A stretch of 64,000 nucleotides of DNA from Nonomuraea aurantiaca (lineage in GTDB: Bacteria > Actinomycetota > Actinomycetes > Streptosporangiales > Streptosporangiaceae), in NCBI RefSeq assembly GCF_020215705.1, contig NZ_JAIWNB010000010.1, positions 186,001-250,000 on the forward strand, in the 5' to 3' direction. Below, piece by piece: positions 60,897-64,000 of this stretch. Below the pieces are notes generated by a model, which saw only the letters and a program-made list of their open reading frames with translations, made no database searches and was not told the DNA's origin. Every line of letters starts with the position of its first letter. The first letter of the stretch is position 1. A program made the translations under genes and the position numbers.

Positions 60897-62627
60897 TCAC
60901 TGCTCGGGGAGGGCGACCGGCACGATCTCGGGCGCGCCGAGTCTGATCGCGTCGGCCTCCTGGTCGGTGTCCTGCTGCTGGGACAGGCGTTCGGCCTCGA
61001 CGCGCTTGGTGAAGTATTCGACCTCGCGCTTGACCTGCTCGCCGTCCCAGCCGAGCGGCTGGGCGAGGAGCTCGGCGGCCTCGTGGGCGCTGGCCAGGCC
61101 GCGGTGGAAGGTCTCGATCGAGATGTGCGTCCGCCTGGTCAGTACGTCGTTGAGATGCCTGGCACCCTCATGGGTGGCCGCGTAGACGATCTCCGCGCGC
61201 AGGTAGTCGTCGGCCCCGCCGAGCGGCCGGGCCAGCGACCTGTCGTGGTCGATCAGCTCCAGGACCTCGTCGACGAGCGAGCCGTAGCGCTGGAGCAGAT
61301 GCTCGATGCGGGCCACGTGCAGGCCCGAGGTGTGGGCGAGCCGGTGCCTGGCGTTCCACCGCGCCTGGTAGCCCTCGGCGCCGACGAGCGGGATGCGGTC
61401 CGTGCACGATCTCGGCACCCGCTGGTCGAGCCCGTGGGCGACGGCGTCGACGGCGTCCCTCGCCATAACCCGATAAGTCGTATATTTCCCGCCGGCGATC
61501 ATCACCAGGCCGGGGACCGGATGCGCCACCACGTGCTCGCGCGACAGCTGCGACGTCTCCTCCGACTCACCTGACAGCAGCGGCCGCAGCCCCGCGTAGA
61601 CGCCCTCGACGTCGTCCCGCGTCAGCGGCACGGACAGGACGGCGTTCACGTGGTCGAGGAGGTAGTCGATGTCGACCCGCGACGCCACGGGATGCGCCTT
61701 GTCCAGCTTCCACTCGGTGTCGGTGGTGCCGATGATCCAGTGCCGCCCCCACGGAATCACGAAAAGTACGGATTTTTCGGTGCGAAGGATGATTCCGGTG
61801 AGCGAGTGGATCCGGTCGCGTGGGACCAGCAGGTGGACCCCCTTGGAGGCCCGTACATGGATCTGGCCCCGGCCGCCCACCAGCTCCTGGATGTCGTCGC
61901 TCCATACGCCGGTCGCGTTGACCACCTGCCGGGCGCGTACGTCCAGCTCAGCGCCGCTCTCCAGGTCGCGCACCCGCACGCCGGTGACCCGCTCGCCCTC
62001 GCGCAGGAACCCCACGACCTGGGCCCGCGGCGCCACGTGCGCGCCGTAGGTGGCCGCCGTGCGCAGCATCGTCATCACGTAGCGCGCGTCGTCGACCTGC
62101 GCGTCCCAGTACTGCACCGCGCCGGTGAACGCGGTCCGCTTCAACGCGGGCGCCAGCCGCAACGCCCTGCTCCTGGACAGGTGCCGATGCCCCGGCACCC
62201 CGCGGGTCAGCCCCGAGGCGAACCCCAGGGCGTCGTAGAGGGCCACCCCCGCCCCCACGTATGGCCGCTCCCACCCGAGGTGGGTCATCGGAAACAGGAA
62301 CGGCACCGGCCGGACCAGATGCGGCGCGATTCGCTGCAACAGCAGCGCCCTCTCCTGGAGTGCCTCCCTGACCAGCTCGAAATTGAGCTGCTCCAGGTAG
62401 CGCAGGCCGCCGTGGATCAGCTTGGAGGATCGCGACGACGTACCGGAGGCGAAGTCGCGCGCCTCCACCAGGCCGACGTCGAGCCCTCGGGTGACGGCGT
62501 CGAGCGCGATCCCCGCGCCGACGACTCCCCCGCCGACCACGACCACGTCGAGTTCCTGTGCCCCCATCCAATCCAGCGCCGAGGTCCGCTCTCCAGGCCC
62601 AAGCCGGGCGATTCCCCTTCCCGCCAT
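60897..62627 (-). CDS. glpD: Aerobic glycerol-3-phosphate dehydrogenase
   Basis: 576 residues from the ATG at 62627 with AGGAGGGG upstream. FAD-dependent GlpD: DVVVVGGGVVGAGIALDAVT (GxGxxG), SGTSSRSSKLIHGGLRYLEQ, and WIIGTTDTEWK. The C-terminal domain (DAO_C) contains RNARHRLAHT-like text and RYGSLVDEVLELI. It oxidises glycerol-3-phosphate to dihydroxyacetone phosphate at the membrane. The leader has a 65-bp duplication and a small hairpin. Confidence 0.94.
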   Translation of the reverse strand: MAGRGIARLGPGERTSALDWMGAQELDVVVVGGGVVGAGIALDAVTRGLDVGLVEARDFASGTSSRSSKLIHGGLRYLEQLNFELVREALQERALLLQRIAPHLVRPVPFLFPMTHLGWERPYVGAGVALYDALGFASGLTRGVPGHRHLSRSRALRLAPALKRTAFTGAVQYWDAQVDDARYVMTMLRTAATYGAHVAPRAQVVGFLREGERVTGVRVRDLESGAELDVRARQVVNATGVWSDDIQELVGGRGQIHVRASKGVHLLVPRDRIHSLTGIILRTEKSVLFVIPWGRHWIIGTTDTEWKLDKAHPVASRVDIDYLLDHVNAVLSVPLTRDDVEGVYAGLRPLLSGESEETSQLSREHVVAHPVPGLVMIAGGKYTTYRVMARDAVDAVAHGLDQRVPRSCTDRIPLVGAEGYQARWNARHRLAHTSGLHVARIEHLLQRYGSLVDEVLELIDHDRSLARPLGGADDYLRAEIVYAATHEGARHLNDVLTRRTHISIETFHRGLASAHEAAELLAQPLGWDGEQVKREVEYFTKRVEAERLSQQQDTDQEADAIRLGAPEIVPVALPEQ

Positions 62628-62645
62628 GCCCCTCCTCTTACCCGC

Positions 62646-62661
62646 CGCAGGGTCTCCTGCG
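62646..62661 (-). promoter_or_regulatory. Short hairpin in the glpD leader
   Basis: CGCAGG and CCTGCG pair over 6 bp around a 4-base loop, 19-34 bases before the glpD ATG. May influence translation or be part of a repressor site. Confidence 0.35.
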
Positions 62662-62680
62662 ACAAACTTCACTCTTTTCT

Positions 62681-62810
62681 TGTACGGCACGCATGGGTTA
62701 CTCGCCACCCGCCGACCATGCCTGGGGTCCTCAGGAGATGGCTCCTGTACGGCACGCATGGGTCACCCGCCACCCGCCGACCATGTTTGGGGGCCTCCAG
62801 GAGACGGCCT
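62681..62810. repeat. 65-bp tandem duplication upstream of glpD
   Basis: Unit one starts at 62681 and unit two at 62746 (period 65); they agree over about 85% of bases, with TGTACGGCACGCATGGGT and CCACCCGCCGACCATG conserved. It lies in the 298-bp gap between the DeoR gene and glpD, where nothing codes. It may be a dispersed intergenic element or a duplicated regulatory site. Confidence 0.8.
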
Positions 62811-62925
62811 CTGACCGGATGGTGGCCGAGCGCCGTTACGGCCCGCGGAAGAGTCGGGGAACGCGCTGAGGCGGAGGAGTGGACGAACACACTGAGACGG
62901 AGGCGGGAGCGAGCGGTGCGGCCCG

Positions 62926-63696
62926 TCAGGCGCGGATGACCTTTACGCCCGCGTCGGTCAGCTCGCCGGCGAGAGAGTCGGAGAGCTGGGCGTCGGTGAC
63001 CAGCGTGTCGATCTGGTTGGTGGGGCAGATGCGGGAGAACGCCCGCTTGCCGATCTTGGAGGAGTCCGCCACCACCACGACCTGCGCGGCGCGGCTGATG
63101 AGCAGGTGGTTGACGCTGGCCTCCCCCTCGTGGTGGGCCGAGGCGCCCAGCTCCACGTCGAGCGCGTCCACGCCCAGGAAGGCCACGTCGAGCGTCACCT
63201 GTTCGAGCACGCCCGACGCCAGCGGGCCGATGAGCTCGTAGGACTGCGGCCTGGCCACGCCGCCGGTGACCACGATCTTGACGTGCTGGCGGACCGTGAG
63301 CTCCGAGGCGATGTTCAGGGCGTTGGTGACGATGGTGACGCCCGATTCCAGCGCTGGGCAGGTGGCCAGCGTGCGGGCCAGCTCGGAGGTCGTGGTGCCG
63401 CCGTTGAGCCCGATCACGGCGCCCGGCGAGACCAGCTCGGCGGCCGCCGCGGCGATGCGGTGCTTCTCGTCGGCGTGCCGGGCGGTCTTGTAGCGCAGCG
63501 GGAGGTCGTAGCTGACGCTCTGGGCGACGGCCCCGCCCCGCGTGCGCATGAGCATCTGCTGCTGGGCGAGCTGGTCGAAGTCGCGGCGGATCGTGGCGGT
63601 GGAGACGTCGAGCTCTTGGGCGGCCTCCTCGACGGAGAGCCGTCCTTCCTGCGCGAGCAGCTCGAGAATCGCGTTCCAACGATCGTAGCGGGACAC
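62926..63696 (-). CDS. DeoR/GlpR-family regulator
   Basis: 256 residues from a GTG with AAAGGGGAGG upstream. The HTH (about 5-60) has LAQEGRLSVEEAAQELDVST and ATIRRDFDQLAQQQMLMRTR; the C-terminal sugar-phosphate sensor has GAVIGLNGGTTTSELA and VTNALNIASEL, DVAFLGVDALD and VVVADSSKIGKRAF. It is divergent from a SIS-domain gene across a clear palindrome, so it probably senses an amino-sugar phosphate. Its place upstream of glpD leaves glycerol metabolism as a second option. Confidence 0.9.
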   Translation of the reverse strand: MSRYDRWNAILELLAQEGRLSVEEAAQELDVSTATIRRDFDQLAQQQMLMRTRGGAVAQSVSYDLPLRYKTARHADEKHRIAAAAAELVSPGAVIGLNGGTTTSELARTLATCPALESGVTIVTNALNIASELTVRQHVKIVVTGGVARPQSYELIGPLASGVLEQVTLDVAFLGVDALDVELGASAHHEGEASVNHLLISRAAQVVVVADSSKIGKRAFSRICPTNQIDTLVTDAQLSDSLAGELTDAGVKVIRA

Positions 63697-63766
63697 GATG
63701 CCTCCCCTTTGAGATCCGTCGGGGCCAAGCGTGGCACAACCTGGGAGGTCAAGCCACCGGTGCAAA

Positions 63767-63800
63767 TTTCTGCTCCTTTATGCTATAAAAACAGCAGAAA
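63767..63800. promoter_or_regulatory. Large palindrome, operator of the DeoR regulator
   Basis: Outer arms TTTCTGCT (63767-63774) and AGCAGAAA (63793-63800) are perfect; inner arms TTTAT (63777-63781) and ATAAA (63785-63789) share nearly the same centre. It lies between the divergent DeoR and SIS-domain genes and covers a TATAAA box at 63784-63789. Fits DeoR-family operators, which have TTTC...GAAA arms. Confidence 0.75.
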
Positions 63801-63824
63801 CAATCAATCACGGGGAGGCAAGTG

Positions 63825-64000
63825 GTGACCACCCACACCGAGGCCGAGATCGGCTCCCAGCCCGAGTGCTGGCGTCGCGCCGTCGCGGACGTACCCGTCG
63901 GCGCGCTGCCCCGCCCCGGTGAGCGGGTCGCCGTCATCGGCTGTGGGACGTCGTGGTTCATCGCGATGGCCTACGCCACCCTGCGCGAGCGCGCGGGACT
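63825..64000 (+). CDS. SIS-domain protein, aminosugar isomerase/deaminase type (N-terminal part)
   Basis: 58 codons before the window ends. GTG 63825 follows GGGGAGG by 6 bases; GTG 63822 is just upstream. The text EIGSQPECWRRAVADVPVGA and ERVAVIGCGTSWFIAMAYAT is the start of the SIS domain found in GlmS-related isomerases and AgaS/FrlB-type deglycases; GCGTSWF is the phosphosugar-binding loop. Regulated most likely by the divergent DeoR protein. The C-terminal half is outside the window. Confidence 0.85.
   Translation, partial: MTTHTEAEIGSQPECWRRAVADVPVGALPRPGERVAVIGCGTSWFIAMAYATLRERAG

Noticed and set aside
1..64000. rRNA, tRNA, insertion sequence or prophage genes
   Set aside because: I saw no rRNA or tRNA cloverleaf, transposase or integrase motif on either strand; a tRNA scan would be needed to be certain.

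Overview
This is a high-GC (roughly 70% by eye) actinobacterial chromosome segment. Many GTG starts, 4-base ATGA/GTGA gene overlaps, an XRE/DUF397/HATPase regulator set, a PspC-type two-component system and a form II CoxSLM operon all point to the Streptosporangiales, perhaps Nonomuraea or a relative. The genus is an inference; no rRNA or tRNA gene was found to settle it.

Layout. 1-8.7 kb: the end of a glutamate-cysteine ligase-type gene, a PspC sensor kinase with its LuxR-type regulator, divergent PspC/LiaF-like membrane proteins, and a molybdenum hydroxylase operon coxS-coxL-coxM with coxG. 8.7-26 kb: a cell-surface glycan locus. It has a GT2-TagF fusion polymerase, a GT4, a sulfotransferase, a CDP-alcohol phosphatidyltransferase, two more GT2 proteins, and all six enzymes for CMP-pseudaminic acid (pseH, pseI, pseG, pseF, pseB, pseC), plus an unrecognised transferase-like protein. 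26-31 kb: an operon of acyl carrier protein, ketoreductase, acyl-adenylating ligase, LuxE-like and LuxC-like enzymes. There is no luciferase, so it probably makes or reduces an acyl group; I infer that it decorates the nearby glycan. 31-38 kb: a second membrane glycan module with a split GT-C-like protein, a polyprenyl-phosphate glycosyltransferase fused to GtrA, two methyltransferases, a polysaccharide deacetylase and a multi-pass membrane protein.

38-49 kb is accessory: an HxlR regulator, a secreted collagen-like protein, a damaged ECF sigma/CU044_5270 chimera, XRE and HATPase/DUF397 regulators, a frameshifted DUF2306 gene, a ricin-type lectin, a secreted repeat protein with palindromic operators, and a RidA-like protein. 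49-64 kb is mostly housekeeping: guaA, a DUF885 peptidase-like protein, an Lrp regulator, an MBL hydrolase, a TetR regulator with gabD2, a receptor-like Ser/Thr kinase followed by a beta-propeller lipoprotein, glpD, and a DeoR regulator divergent from a SIS-domain gene across a clear operator.

The main biological story is the 8.7-31 kb block. Complete pseudaminic acid synthesis, a teichoic-acid-type polymerase and a Lux-type acyl module suggest an acyl-modified, nonulosonic-acid-containing wall polymer. A second pattern is short tandem duplications at gene borders: four genes carry an echo of their own 3' end just downstream, and two other borders carry duplicated starts or leaders.
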